A DNA stretch of 64,000 nt, taken from the NCBI RefSeq assembly GCF_000231055.2, contig NZ_CM001466.1:4440911-4504910 (forward strand), in the 5' to 3' direction. Within the stretch, counting starts at the first letter, position 1, and each line of letters opens with the position of its first letter. Made by a program: the position numbers and the translations under genes. The notes beneath the pieces were generated by a model, which saw only the letters and a list, made by a program, of their open reading frames with translations, did not search any database and was not told the origin of the DNA. This DNA is from Saccharomonospora azurea NA-128. GTDB lineage: Bacteria; Actinomycetota; Actinomycetes; Mycobacteriales; Pseudonocardiaceae. Below are positions 8,781-17,994 of the stretch, in pieces.

Positions 8781-9020
8781 GACCAGGCAAATCGAAAGGA
8801 CTCGATCCCATACAGCGCTCGCAAAGCAAGGGGTCCAACGCCGCGAGCGACGTTGGCAGTTCGATGATTTACGAGAGTTTCTGCCTCACTGGCGACGTCA
8901 TCATCTCAGGCTTGATGTGTCGGACCGAGCGTCCATTCCGGTGGGTCCAGTCCAGGCTAGGGCCACCGGCCGGTGCTGTGTGATCTTATGGTGGTCCATC
9001 CTTGAAACATCCGGTGATGT

Positions 9021-10112
9021 ATGGAGTGGCGCGTTGTGGGACCGTTGGACGTAGGGGATCCGGCGAAGATCGGCCCGTATACCCTGCGCGGCCGGCTGGG
9101 CCGCGGGGGCATGGGGCAGGTCTACCTCGGCGTGAGTAAGACGGCCGACTGGGTCGCGGTGAAGGTAATCCGGGCGGGGCTCGCCGACGACGCTCACCTG
9201 CGGGCTCGCTTCAAGAGCGAGGTCGCAAACCTGCGGCGGGTCTATGGGGCGCGAGTGGCGCGGTTCGAGGGCGCCGACTTCGATGGTGATCAACCGTGGC
9301 TGGCTGTGGAGTACGTGCCGGGGCGGTCGTTGAAGGAGTTCGTCGAGGACGACGGGGTCTTGCCGACTGACCTGGCGGTGACACTGGGGCTGTTGTTGGC
9401 CGAGGGGCTCGGGAAGATCCATCAGGAAGGGCTGCTGCACCGCGACCTCAAGCCGCAGAACATCCTTCTGGGCCCGGACGGCCCGAAGGTCATCGACTTC
9501 GGGCTGGCGGTGCTGGTCGGACGGGATCACCAGCTGACCAAGACGGGCGAGGTGGTCGGCACGCCGGTGTACATGTCTCCGGAGCAGGCCGACGGCGAGT
9601 CGGATCTGACGGCGGCGACAGATGTGTATTCGCTGGCGGCGACGCTGGTGTACGCGGCGACCGGACGACTGCTGTACGGCTCGCTGACGGGTATGAAGCT
9701 CTTCGACGCGATCCGTGACCCCGCCACGCTGCCAAATCTCAGCGGGCTGCCGTCGGAGCTGGTGGCGCTGTTCGGGCAGATGCTGGCGCACGATCCCCAG
9801 GCGCGGCCGTCGTTGTCGGCGGTCGAGGAGACGCTGCTGAAGCTTGTGGAGAAGCCGGGCCGGACGGTCAAGGAGCTGCGTGACGCCTTGACACAGCGCA
9901 CGGCCACTGAGCCGAGCCTGCCCAGTGAGCCGGGCGAGATCGACATCGAGGTGGCCGGGGAACCGAATCCGGAACCGACGCCCGAACCAGTGACGACTGA
10001 GCAGTCGGCCGCGATGGACTCCGAGAGCGCGGAACCTGAGCCGGTCGCGATCGACGTCGGGTGGCTGGTCGCAGAGGTCCGGGAGCAGTACGACCGCAAG
10101 CCTGTTCTGTGA
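9021..10112 (+). CDS. soluble Hanks-type serine/threonine protein kinase
   Basis: A complete kinase domain fills residues 20-275: the glycine loop GRGGMGQVYLG, the VAVKVI lysine, HRDLKPQNIL (about residue 139), DFGLA (about 159) and the SPE motif after the activation segment. The remaining tail is acidic and Pro-rich with no transmembrane segment, unlike the PknB-type membrane kinases. The ATG at 9021 gives 363 aa; a GTG at 9036 with GGAG nine bases upstream is equally plausible. It is the first gene of the island operon, 14 bases before the SNF2 gene. Kinases also occur in the Pgl phage-growth-limitation system (PglW); a role in controlling the nucleic-acid enzymes downstream is inference. 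Confidence 0.85.
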   Translation: MEWRVVGPLDVGDPAKIGPYTLRGRLGRGGMGQVYLGVSKTADWVAVKVIRAGLADDAHLRARFKSEVANLRRVYGARVARFEGADFDGDQPWLAVEYVPGRSLKEFVEDDGVLPTDLAVTLGLLLAEGLGKIHQEGLLHRDLKPQNILLGPDGPKVIDFGLAVLVGRDHQLTKTGEVVGTPVYMSPEQADGESDLTAATDVYSLAATLVYAATGRLLYGSLTGMKLFDAIRDPATLPNLSGLPSELVALFGQMLAHDPQARPSLSAVEETLLKLVEKPGRTVKELRDALTQRTATEPSLPSEPGEIDIEVAGEPNPEPTPEPVTTEQSAAMDSESAEPEPVAIDVGWLVAEVREQYDRKPVL

Positions 10113-10126
10113 GGCGAGGGAACACA

Positions 10127-12931
10127 GTGTCGGAGAAAGAAGTACAGGCGGACACGTTGGAGTCCCCCACACCGTATGCGCCGGGTGCGCGGATCTTCGC
10201 CCGGGATGAGGAGTGGCTCGTGCGCAGCGCGGTCCACACCGACCACGACGGTTATCTGATCAAGGCCGTCGGGGTGTCGGAACTGGTGCAGGACGAGCCG
10301 ATCGCGCTGTTCGACAAGCTGGAACCGGTCGAGCTGGTGCAGCCTGAGGAGACTCGGCTGGTCCTCGATGACACGCCGAAGTTCCGACGCAGCCGCTTGT
10401 TCCTGGAATCGGTCCTGCGTCGCACGCCGTTGCCGCGTTCGGAGCGGGGGCTCGCGCTGGCGGACGGGTTCCTGCTCAACCCGCTGCCGTATCAGCAGCG
10501 TCCGGCGGAATTGGCCCTCAAGGGGATTCGGCCGCGGATCCTGATCGCTGACGTCGTCGGCCTGGGCAAGACCCTGGAGATCGGACTGATCCTGGCCGAG
10601 CTGATGCGTCGGGGCCGCGGTGAACGGATCCTCGTGGCAACACCGCAGCACGTGCTGGAGCAGTTCCAGCGGGAGATGTGGACCCGGTTCTCGATCCCGC
10701 TGGTGCGCCTGGACTCCCTGGGGATCGAGCGGATCCAGCGGGAGATCCCGGCCGGACGTAACCCGTTCACCCACTTCAAGCGGGTGATCGTCTCGATCGA
10801 CACGCTCAAAGACTCCAGCCGCTACGGCCATCACCTGGAGAACACGCGCTGGGAGGCGGTGGTCATTGACGAGTCGCACAACCTCATCGGTGCCACTACC
10901 CAGCGCAACAAGCTCGCGCGGCTGCTGGCCTCACAGACCGACGCACTGCTGCTGGCCAGCGCGACCCCGCACAACGGTGACAAGCGCTCCTTCGCGGAGC
11001 TGATCCGTTTGCTGGATCCAGCGGCGATCGCGGACCCGAACAACTATGAGGCTTCCGACATCGAGCACCTCTACATCCGTCGGACGAAGGTCAGTCAGGA
11101 GGTGCAGAACCACCTCGCGGGCAAGTGGGCCGAGCGCGGCCCGTCGACGCCGATCCGGTGCGCGGCCACGAGCGCGGAGGAGAAGGTCTTCGCCGAGTTC
11201 GCCCAGACCTGGCTGCCGGGAGCCGACCGCGAGGGCGGTCCGGTGGTAGATCGCCAGAACCGCCTGTTCCCGTACACGCTGCTGAAGGCATTCCTGTCGT
11301 CGCATGTGGCGCTGAAAGAAACAGTGTCGAAACGGTTGGAGTCGCCGAAGTGCACTGATGAGCGCGAACGCCGAGCGCTCGCGACGTTGCTCGAGCTGGC
11401 TGCGAAGATCCGGGACGAGGACTCGGCGAAGCTGGCCGAGCTGATCACCCAGCTGCGGGAACGCGGCATCGGCCCGACGAGCACGACACGGATCGTGGTG
11501 TTCTCCGAGCGCATCGCCACGCTGAAATGGCTCGAACGGGTCGTCCCCGAGAAGCTGGGGCTCAAGCCCGACGCGGTGCGGATCCTGCACGGCGGTCTGC
11601 CCGACCAGAAGCAGCAGAAGATTGTCGAGGAGTTCGAGCTGGCCGGAAGCCCGGTCCGGCTGTTGCTGACCGGCGACGTGGCCTCCGAGGGCGTCAACCT
11701 GCACCGCGCGTGTCACCAGATGATCCACTACGACCTGCCGTGGAGCCTGATCCGCATCGAACAGCGCAACGGCCGTATCGACCGCTACGGTCAGAAGCAG
11801 AATCCGCAGTTCGCGGCCCTGATTCTCACATCGTCCACGACCGGCGCGAAGGACGACACCACCGTCGCCGAGAAACTTCTGGAGCGAGAGGCCGAAGTGC
11901 ACCGCAGTCTGGGCAGCGCTGAGGCGGTAACAGGGGAGTACCTGGCGGACCGCGAGGAACGGCGGCTGATGGAGGACCTGCTCAAAGGCAAGTCGGTCGA
12001 GGAAGCGGTGGAGCCGGCCGAGGAACGCGACGTGCTCGCGGACCTGCTCGCCGATGTCGGCACGCTCGGCGACGGACCGGATCCGCAGCGTGTGCGGGTG
12101 CCGAGCTTGTTCGGGTCCACGTCGGACTTCGTCGGCGAGGCGCTTCAGGAGCTCTACCGGGACCCGGAGACCGAGCTTGACCTGGCACGCGAGGATGGCA
12201 TGCTCGCGTTCAACGCGCCACCGGATCTGGAGCAGCGGTTGTCGGACCTGCCCGCCTCGTATCTGGCGGCCCAGAGGGTCGACGGCACGGTGCGCCTCAA
12301 GCTCACCTTCGACCGCGACCTGGCGCAGCGCAAACTCGACGAGACCCTGCAGAAGAAGCAGACGAGCTGGCCGGATCTGTCGTATGTTAGCGAGATCCAC
12401 CCGTTGCTCGACTGGCTCGCCGATAAGACGCTGGTGCGGTTAGGCCGAAAGGATGCTCCGGTCGTCCTCGCGAACGTCGACGAGCCGGTGTTCCTCGTCC
12501 AGGGCGTCTACTGCAACCAGCTCGGCCAGCCGACCGTCGTGGAATGGATGGCGGTTCGCGGCCTCCCCGGTAGCCCGGTGATCGAACCTCTCGATCAGGC
12601 CCTGCGCAAGGCCGAGGTGAAGCCGGACATGGCCAACCCGAAGGCCGATGTCGACATCGCGGCGCTGGAGAAGCTCGTGCCCGAGGCGATCGCCGCCGCT
12701 CGCGCGCACCTGGAGCAGCGCCGCGCGGACTACGACGAGTCTATTGTGGAGCCGCTGCGGGCGTATCGGGAGCGGGTAGATGAGTGGGAGCAGCTCGCGC
12801 TGGAAATCTCGACGTCGCGGTCGAACAAGGTGCGGGACGCCGCCGCCACGCAGCGGCAGTTGATCGCGGAGCTGGAGACGACGGGCCAGCCGCTGCTGCG
12901 GCTGCTGGCGGTTGTGGAGCGTGCCCAGTGA
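10127..12931 (+). CDS. SNF2-family helicase (DISARM DrmD-like)
   Basis: This 934-aa superfamily 2 ATPase is predicted to move on or remodel DNA. Motif I is DVVGLGKT (about residue 139), motif II is DESH (about 247), then SATPHNG (motif III) and the QRNGRIDRYGQ arginine-finger motif VI (about 545). A long helical C-terminal part follows, ending in a coiled coil. The size and the HNGDKRSF-type sequence fit DrmD of DISARM class 1 better than chromatin-type SNF2 enzymes, and DrmD is likewise followed by an adenine methylase. The GTG at 10127 has a GGCGAGGG box; a start further upstream would overlap the kinase. The stop overlaps the methylase start (GTGA). Confidence 0.85.
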   Translation: MSEKEVQADTLESPTPYAPGARIFARDEEWLVRSAVHTDHDGYLIKAVGVSELVQDEPIALFDKLEPVELVQPEETRLVLDDTPKFRRSRLFLESVLRRTPLPRSERGLALADGFLLNPLPYQQRPAELALKGIRPRILIADVVGLGKTLEIGLILAELMRRGRGERILVATPQHVLEQFQREMWTRFSIPLVRLDSLGIERIQREIPAGRNPFTHFKRVIVSIDTLKDSSRYGHHLENTRWEAVVIDESHNLIGATTQRNKLARLLASQTDALLLASATPHNGDKRSFAELIRLLDPAAIADPNNYEASDIEHLYIRRTKVSQEVQNHLAGKWAERGPSTPIRCAATSAEEKVFAEFAQTWLPGADREGGPVVDRQNRLFPYTLLKAFLSSHVALKETVSKRLESPKCTDERERRALATLLELAAKIRDEDSAKLAELITQLRERGIGPTSTTRIVVFSERIATLKWLERVVPEKLGLKPDAVRILHGGLPDQKQQKIVEEFELAGSPVRLLLTGDVASEGVNLHRACHQMIHYDLPWSLIRIEQRNGRIDRYGQKQNPQFAALILTSSTTGAKDDTTVAEKLLEREAEVHRSLGSAEAVTGEYLADREERRLMEDLLKGKSVEEAVEPAEERDVLADLLADVGTLGDGPDPQRVRVPSLFGSTSDFVGEALQELYRDPETELDLAREDGMLAFNAPPDLEQRLSDLPASYLAAQRVDGTVRLKLTFDRDLAQRKLDETLQKKQTSWPDLSYVSEIHPLLDWLADKTLVRLGRKDAPVVLANVDEPVFLVQGVYCNQLGQPTVVEWMAVRGLPGSPVIEPLDQALRKAEVKPDMANPKADVDIAALEKLVPEAIAAARAHLEQRRADYDESIVEPLRAYRERVDEWEQLALEISTSRSNKVRDAAATQRQLIAELETTGQPLLRLLAVVERAQ

Positions 12932-15900
12932 GCTACGAGTCCCTGACCAACCGAGGCGAATACCTGCCCGCCCACTACCTCGCCGAGGTCTTTCCCGGCG
13001 CGTTGAGGGGTAAGGACGGGCTGCTGGCCCGCTGGCGCGACGCCGCTGAAGCCGCCCACGTTGCCGCCCGCCAGGCCACCGGTGACGAGAAGGCACGTGC
13101 CGAACGCGCCACACCCCGCGCCGGACTGGCCGAGCTGCGCCAGATCTACCTCAAGGCCAAGGAACGCTTTAAGGAGCTCGACGACAACGCCGACCGGCAC
13201 GACGCGCTCCGCGACCTGCACCAGAAGGTCCTGCTGGCGCTGGGTTTCGCCCCGCAGCCGGGCGAAGCCACCGTGACCACGGCGGCCGGCGCGCACCAGG
13301 TGGTCGTCGCGCACGCCGACGACCGGGTCGTGGTCGTGGACTGCGAGTGGGCCGACGACGCCGACGCCGCCAGCGACCCCGACGGCGCCGGACGGCTGCT
13401 CACCCCGGTCGAGCTGGACAACCGCGAGCGCATCACCAGCGGTGTCAAGCTCGCAACCCACCTGTTCACCAGTGAAAAGCCACCGCTGTATGTGCTGCTG
13501 GCCGGTGGCGGCATGCTGACACTCGCCGACCGGCGCAGCTGGGGCGAGGGCCGCTATCTCGCGGTCAACCTGGATCTCGCGCTCGCCCGCAACGACACCA
13601 GGACCGCGGGCGAGCTTGACGCGATCGCGGCCCTGTTTGGAGCCGACTCACTCTACGAACCCCCGGAAGGCGGCGACGACCAGCTCACCAAGTTTCTCTC
13701 CGCGGGCCGTCAGCACGCGGTCGGTGTCTCTAAGGAACTCCGCGAGGGCCTGCGGGACTCGGTCGAGCTCATCGCCAACGAGGTCCTCGCACGCCTCAGC
13801 GAGGCCGGGGTGAGCCTGGAACAGATCGCTCCACCGAAGGAACTCGGCCGCCAATTCACCCGCGAAGCTCTGCGCTACCTCTACCGCATCTTGTTCCTGC
13901 TGTATGCCGAAGCCCGTCCTGAACTCGGTGTACTGCCGGTTGACCACCCTGAATACACCGAGGGCTACAGCCTTGCCCGTCTCGGGGAGCTGGCCAGCCG
14001 CCCGATGGTCGGCGAACGCGCCCGCACCGGCTTCCACCTCTACGACTCCCTCGAGCTGCTGTTCCGCATGGTCAACGACGGTCATCGGCCCCGAGGCGGC
14101 GAGACGATCGACGATAGGGCCAGCGAGAGCGAGGGCATCCGGTTCGAGCCGCTGCGGTCGGACCTGTTCCTGCCGGACGCGATCACGCTCATCGGTCGTG
14201 ACCGCGTCGTGCACCCCGACGACGACCCCGATGACCCGAACGCCCGGCACATCGACACGCGGCTGCGCAACGAGACGCTGCGCGAGGTGCTGCGGCTGCT
14301 CATGCTCACCCGAGGCAAGAAGAAGGAACGTGGCGGTTTCATCTCCTACGCCCAGCTCGGTATCAACCAGCTCGGCGCGGTCTACGAAGGATTGATGTCC
14401 TACACCGGGTTCATCGCCACCGAGGAGCTCTACGAGGTCGCCAAGGGCGGTGATCCGGACAAGGGCAGCTGGATGATCCCGGCCTCCAAGGCCGATGACT
14501 ATGCCGACGAGGTCTTCGTCCGGGCGAAGGACGAGAACGGCAAACGCACCGGCGAACGCCACCGCTTCCCGAAGGGTTCGTTCGTCTACCGCCTCGCCGG
14601 CCGCGACCGCCAGACCAGCGCCTCCTACTACACCCCGCAGTCGCTGACCTCGGTCACCGTCGAACTCGCGCTGAAGTACCGCCTGGACCAGGACGGCACT
14701 ACCACCCCGGCCCGGGAGTTGCTGGACTGGATGATCTGCGAACCAGCGCTGGGCTCGGGCGCGTTCCTCAACGAGGCCATCGACCAGATCGCCGCCGAGT
14801 ACCTCCGCCGTCGTCAGCGCGAGCTTGGTGTCAACCTCGACCCGGAGCGGTATCTGCTGGAGAAGCAGAAGGTCAAGGCCTACATCGCCCTGCACAACTC
14901 CTACGGCGTCGACCTCAACCGCACCGCCGTCGAACTCGCCGAGGTGTCGCTGTGGCTCAACGTCATGCACCCCGGCCTGCAAGCCCCATGGTTCGGCCTG
15001 CACCTGCGACGCGGCAACTCCCTGATCGGCGCGAACCGCCGCTATTACCTGCCGAAACACCTGAATAAGAAACAGTGGCTGGCCACCACGCCGATCGACT
15101 GCCCGCTGAACGGCGGCGAGTTCCCGGATGGCGCGATCCACCACTTCCTGCTGCCCGCGAGTGGATGGGGCGCGGTCGCGGGCGAGAAGGAGGCCCGCAA
15201 CCTTGCACCGAAGGCTGCGAAGGCCTTGAGTAAGTGGCGCACCACGATCAAGACCGCACCGAAGGGCGACAAGTCGAAAGGACAGGTCAAACGACTGCGG
15301 GCGCTCGCGAAGCGCGTCGAATTCCTGTGGGATCTGGTGCGGCAGCGCTTGGAGATCTCCGAACGCGAGATCCGCCGCGATATCGGGGTATGGGAGGCCG
15401 CCGACCTGCCGCCGGTCACCGAGGCAGTGTCGCGCGAGAAAATCCTCGCTGACCTCGAATACCAGGGCACCCCGTACTGGCGGCTCAAGACGCTCATGGA
15501 CGTCTGGTGTGCCCTGTGGTTCTGGCCCCTCGACAAGGTCGGACTCCTCGACGGCACCGACCCGCAGTACGGCGAGGTCGCGACTGTTGAGACCGTCGAA
15601 GCTGAAGCAGACGAACCGGAAGCTGAGCCCGCGCCCGAAGGACTGTTCGGCGTGGCCGAACTCGGTGTCGCCGAACAGCTTTCGATGCCGCAGGTGTCTC
15701 GCAAGAAACCGAAGTCCAGCACACGCAAGGCCACGGCGATCGAGCGGCTCGCGAGAAAAATCCCGCTGACCACCCTGGACGACTGGCTCGACTTCGCCGA
15801 ATCACTCCTCGGCCGCCTCGACGTCACCGACGAGAACAGCCTCTTCAACGTCTCCTTCGATGACCTCGACACCCTGGAACAGTTCGAAGACGAACTTCCC

Positions 15901-17994
15901 GCCGTCATGTCCATGGACCAGCCCCACCGGCTGGCAGAACGGTTCCCGTGGCTCGACGTCGCCACCGAAGTCGCCGAAGACCAGGGCTTCTTCCACTGGG
16001 AACTCACGTTCGCGCAGGTCTTCGCGCGGGGCGGCTTCGACCTGCAGATCGGAAATCCGCCCTGGGTGCGGCCGACCTGGGACGAGAGCTCGGTATTGGC
16101 GGAGTTCGACCCGTGGTTCGAACTTGCCGAAAAGCCTTCTGTCGAGGATTGGAATGCGCGCAAGGACAAGCTGATCGATACGACAGCCGTGCGCGCGGAC
16201 GTTCTCTCGGAGCTGGCGGCGACCGTCGGGATGGTGGAGGTTCTGTCATTGAGCTCGACGTATCCGCTGCTCGTCGGCACACAGCCTGACCTTTATCGCG
16301 CATTCATGTGCCGAAGCTGGGCAAGTCTCCGGGGGCAGGGAACAACAGGGCTCATACATCCGGACAGCCATTTCGACGGTGTCAGGGAAGGACGGTTGCG
16401 GGAAGCCGCGTATCGGCATCTGCGGGTACATGGCCTGTTCGTGAATGTCTCGAACTGGGCTTTCGATGATCTCAGCAGGCGACAGCAGTTCGGGGTCCAC
16501 ATCTACGGTCATCCGTACGAACCTGACAGAATCAACTTCAAGCATCTCAGTCAACTTCACGGCGCACGGGTGCTGCCGGGCTCGCTGATACATGACGGAA
16601 CGGGTGAGTATCCGGCTCAGAAAGTCAAAGGTGAGTGGGATGTGCGCCCGCACCGGGCGCGGATCATCGAGGTGACTCGGGAAAAGCTCGACCAGTGGCG
16701 ACAGTTGAGCGGGAATTTGGATTCTCCGGCCGAACGGACATCGTTGCTCTACCCAATCACCGTGTACGAGGAAGCAGCTATTTCTGCGTTGTCTCAGCCG
16801 CGTATTCGTCTCGGCGATCTCGCACCCAGAATTTCAAGCGGCTACCACGAAGCCGGCGCGAAGAAGGCCGGGTTGATCAGATGGAAGTCGTCGCGGCCGG
16901 ACTCATGGGATGGCGTTGTCTTGCAGGGGCCTCACTTCGGGATCTCCACTCCGTTTGCGAAGCAGCCAGACGAGACGGTCAAGTCGAATAACGACTGGTC
17001 GCCGTGGGATCTCACGACGCTTCCGGAGGATGCACTGCCGAGGACGAACTACACGCCGACCGACAACCGGGACCAGTTCATCGCCGCGCAGGACAGGTGG
17101 ATCGACCACGAGCGTCTTTACAGTGCAGAGCATGTGGAGGAAACCTGCGACGAGCAAGAGTTGATCGACCGGCCGTACTCGGAGTTCTACCGACTCGCTT
17201 GGCGGCGACGTATCGACCCGAAAGGTTCCGAGCGCAGCCTCTTCGCGTCCCTCGTTCCGCCTGGTGCGACGCATATTGACGCGGTGCACTCCCTGGCGTT
17301 GCGCGAGAACGTGGACACCGTACTCACCGCTGGCTTCTGGAGCTCTTTGCCGCTCGACTATCTGCTCCGCATCACGGGGAGGGCGGATCTGCGAGTGGCC
17401 GAAGCCCAAAGGATGCCCGCAGCCGAGTCGGGGCATCCGTTGGCTCCGGAACTCGTCCTACGCATCCTCCGCCTCAACTGTCTGACTCGCGCCTACGAAC
17501 CGCTGTGGTCGGAGCTGTTCGATCCGCTGTGGGCGGAACATCGCTGGGCGGTCGACTGGCCAGGCCTTCCGGCGCTTGGCAACGTGTCGCGCGACTGGAC
17601 CTGGCACACGCCGCTGCGCAGCGAGTACGCCCGCCGTGCGGCGCTGGTCGAGATCGATGCTCTGGTGGCGGTCTGGCTCGGCATGGGGATTGAGGAGCTG
17701 CTCGCGATCTACAAGTCCCGCTACCCGATCCTTGCGGACCGCGAAGCAGAAATGTACTTCGACAAGACCGGTCGTCGGGTTGCCGCCGACTCGTACGCGT
17801 TCGGCTACGGCCAGACGAAGGACGATTGGTTGGCCTACCAGGAGCACCTGAAAGATCCGGAGAACGTGCCGCCGCCGCAGGGCTACGAAGGTTTGCTGTA
17901 CACGGTGGACCGTGAAGCCGAGATGCGGCAGGCCCACGCCGTGTTCAGCGCGCAACTCGCGGCGGCGAATCAGAAGGCGGAGACCCTGTCATGA
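12928..17994 (+). CDS. very large adenine-specific DNA methylase (Eco57I/DrmMI-like)
   Basis: This 1688-aa protein is predicted to methylate adenine N6 in DNA. S-adenosylmethionine motif I is CEPALGSGAFL (about residue 606), preceded by ASYYTPQSL as in type IIG/PglX enzymes. Catalytic motif IV is NPPWV (about 1042). About 430 residues separate the two, far more than in ordinary methylases, and include an acidic linker near residue 890-910. The N-terminal 500 residues have no clear nuclease motif, so I do not claim self-contained restriction. The GTG at 12928 overlaps the SNF2 stop and the ATGA at 17991 couples it to the next gene. DISARM DrmMI and BREX/Pgl PglX are the nearest relatives I can name. 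Confidence 0.85.
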   Translation: MSYESLTNRGEYLPAHYLAEVFPGALRGKDGLLARWRDAAEAAHVAARQATGDEKARAERATPRAGLAELRQIYLKAKERFKELDDNADRHDALRDLHQKVLLALGFAPQPGEATVTTAAGAHQVVVAHADDRVVVVDCEWADDADAASDPDGAGRLLTPVELDNRERITSGVKLATHLFTSEKPPLYVLLAGGGMLTLADRRSWGEGRYLAVNLDLALARNDTRTAGELDAIAALFGADSLYEPPEGGDDQLTKFLSAGRQHAVGVSKELREGLRDSVELIANEVLARLSEAGVSLEQIAPPKELGRQFTREALRYLYRILFLLYAEARPELGVLPVDHPEYTEGYSLARLGELASRPMVGERARTGFHLYDSLELLFRMVNDGHRPRGGETIDDRASESEGIRFEPLRSDLFLPDAITLIGRDRVVHPDDDPDDPNARHIDTRLRNETLREVLRLLMLTRGKKKERGGFISYAQLGINQLGAVYEGLMSYTGFIATEELYEVAKGGDPDKGSWMIPASKADDYADEVFVRAKDENGKRTGERHRFPKGSFVYRLAGRDRQTSASYYTPQSLTSVTVELALKYRLDQDGTTTPARELLDWMICEPALGSGAFLNEAIDQIAAEYLRRRQRELGVNLDPERYLLEKQKVKAYIALHNSYGVDLNRTAVELAEVSLWLNVMHPGLQAPWFGLHLRRGNSLIGANRRYYLPKHLNKKQWLATTPIDCPLNGGEFPDGAIHHFLLPASGWGAVAGEKEARNLAPKAAKALSKWRTTIKTAPKGDKSKGQVKRLRALAKRVEFLWDLVRQRLEISEREIRRDIGVWEAADLPPVTEAVSREKILADLEYQGTPYWRLKTLMDVWCALWFWPLDKVGLLDGTDPQYGEVATVETVEAEADEPEAEPAPEGLFGVAELGVAEQLSMPQVSRKKPKSSTRKATAIERLARKIPLTTLDDWLDFAESLLGRLDVTDENSLFNVSFDDLDTLEQFEDELPAVMSMDQPHRLAERFPWLDVATEVAEDQGFFHWELTFAQVFARGGFDLQIGNPPWVRPTWDESSVLAEFDPWFELAEKPSVEDWNARKDKLIDTTAVRADVLSELAATVGMVEVLSLSSTYPLLVGTQPDLYRAFMCRSWASLRGQGTTGLIHPDSHFDGVREGRLREAAYRHLRVHGLFVNVSNWAFDDLSRRQQFGVHIYGHPYEPDRINFKHLSQLHGARVLPGSLIHDGTGEYPAQKVKGEWDVRPHRARIIEVTREKLDQWRQLSGNLDSPAERTSLLYPITVYEEAAISALSQPRIRLGDLAPRISSGYHEAGAKKAGLIRWKSSRPDSWDGVVLQGPHFGISTPFAKQPDETVKSNNDWSPWDLTTLPEDALPRTNYTPTDNRDQFIAAQDRWIDHERLYSAEHVEETCDEQELIDRPYSEFYRLAWRRRIDPKGSERSLFASLVPPGATHIDAVHSLALRENVDTVLTAGFWSSLPLDYLLRITGRADLRVAEAQRMPAAESGHPLAPELVLRILRLNCLTRAYEPLWSELFDPLWAEHRWAVDWPGLPALGNVSRDWTWHTPLRSEYARRAALVEIDALVAVWLGMGIEELLAIYKSRYPILADREAEMYFDKTGRRVAADSYAFGYGQTKDDWLAYQEHLKDPENVPPPQGYEGLLYTVDREAEMRQAHAVFSAQLAAANQKAETLS

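Larger units (their letters stand above)
8185..9020. other. 836-bp non-coding junction holding att-like repeats
   Basis: No convincing gene lies here. The stretch holds a pair of short direct repeats (8425-8445), the left 59-bp tRNA-derived repeat (8521-8579) and a 26-bp partial copy (8755-8780). Open frames across it on the minus strand encode the RDSNPRSRD type of peptide that comes from reading tRNA 3' ends backwards and are not genes. Promoter elements for the kinase operon should lie near the right end, but I see no clear -35/-10 pair. Confidence 0.7.

Noticed and set aside
8322..8838. Minus-strand frames encoding GTRTRGQ and GRDSNPRSRD-like peptides
   Set aside because: These come from reading tRNA T-arm and acceptor sequence in antisense, a common false gene in databases; no ribosome site or other support.
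10931..12400. 489-codon open frame opposite the SNF2 gene
   Set aside because: Antisense shadow of a gene with clear helicase motifs; high-GC codon bias leaves long open frames on the other strand.
12784..12927. Upstream start for the methylase at 12784
   Set aside because: It would overlap the helicase C-terminus by 148 bases and adds a random Arg/Gly-rich leader; the GTG at 12928 gives the coupled GTGA junction.
13648..15144. 498-codon open frame opposite the methylase
   Set aside because: It runs antisense to the methylase region holding motif I and has the Val/Asp/Gly/His-rich composition of a reverse-strand shadow.
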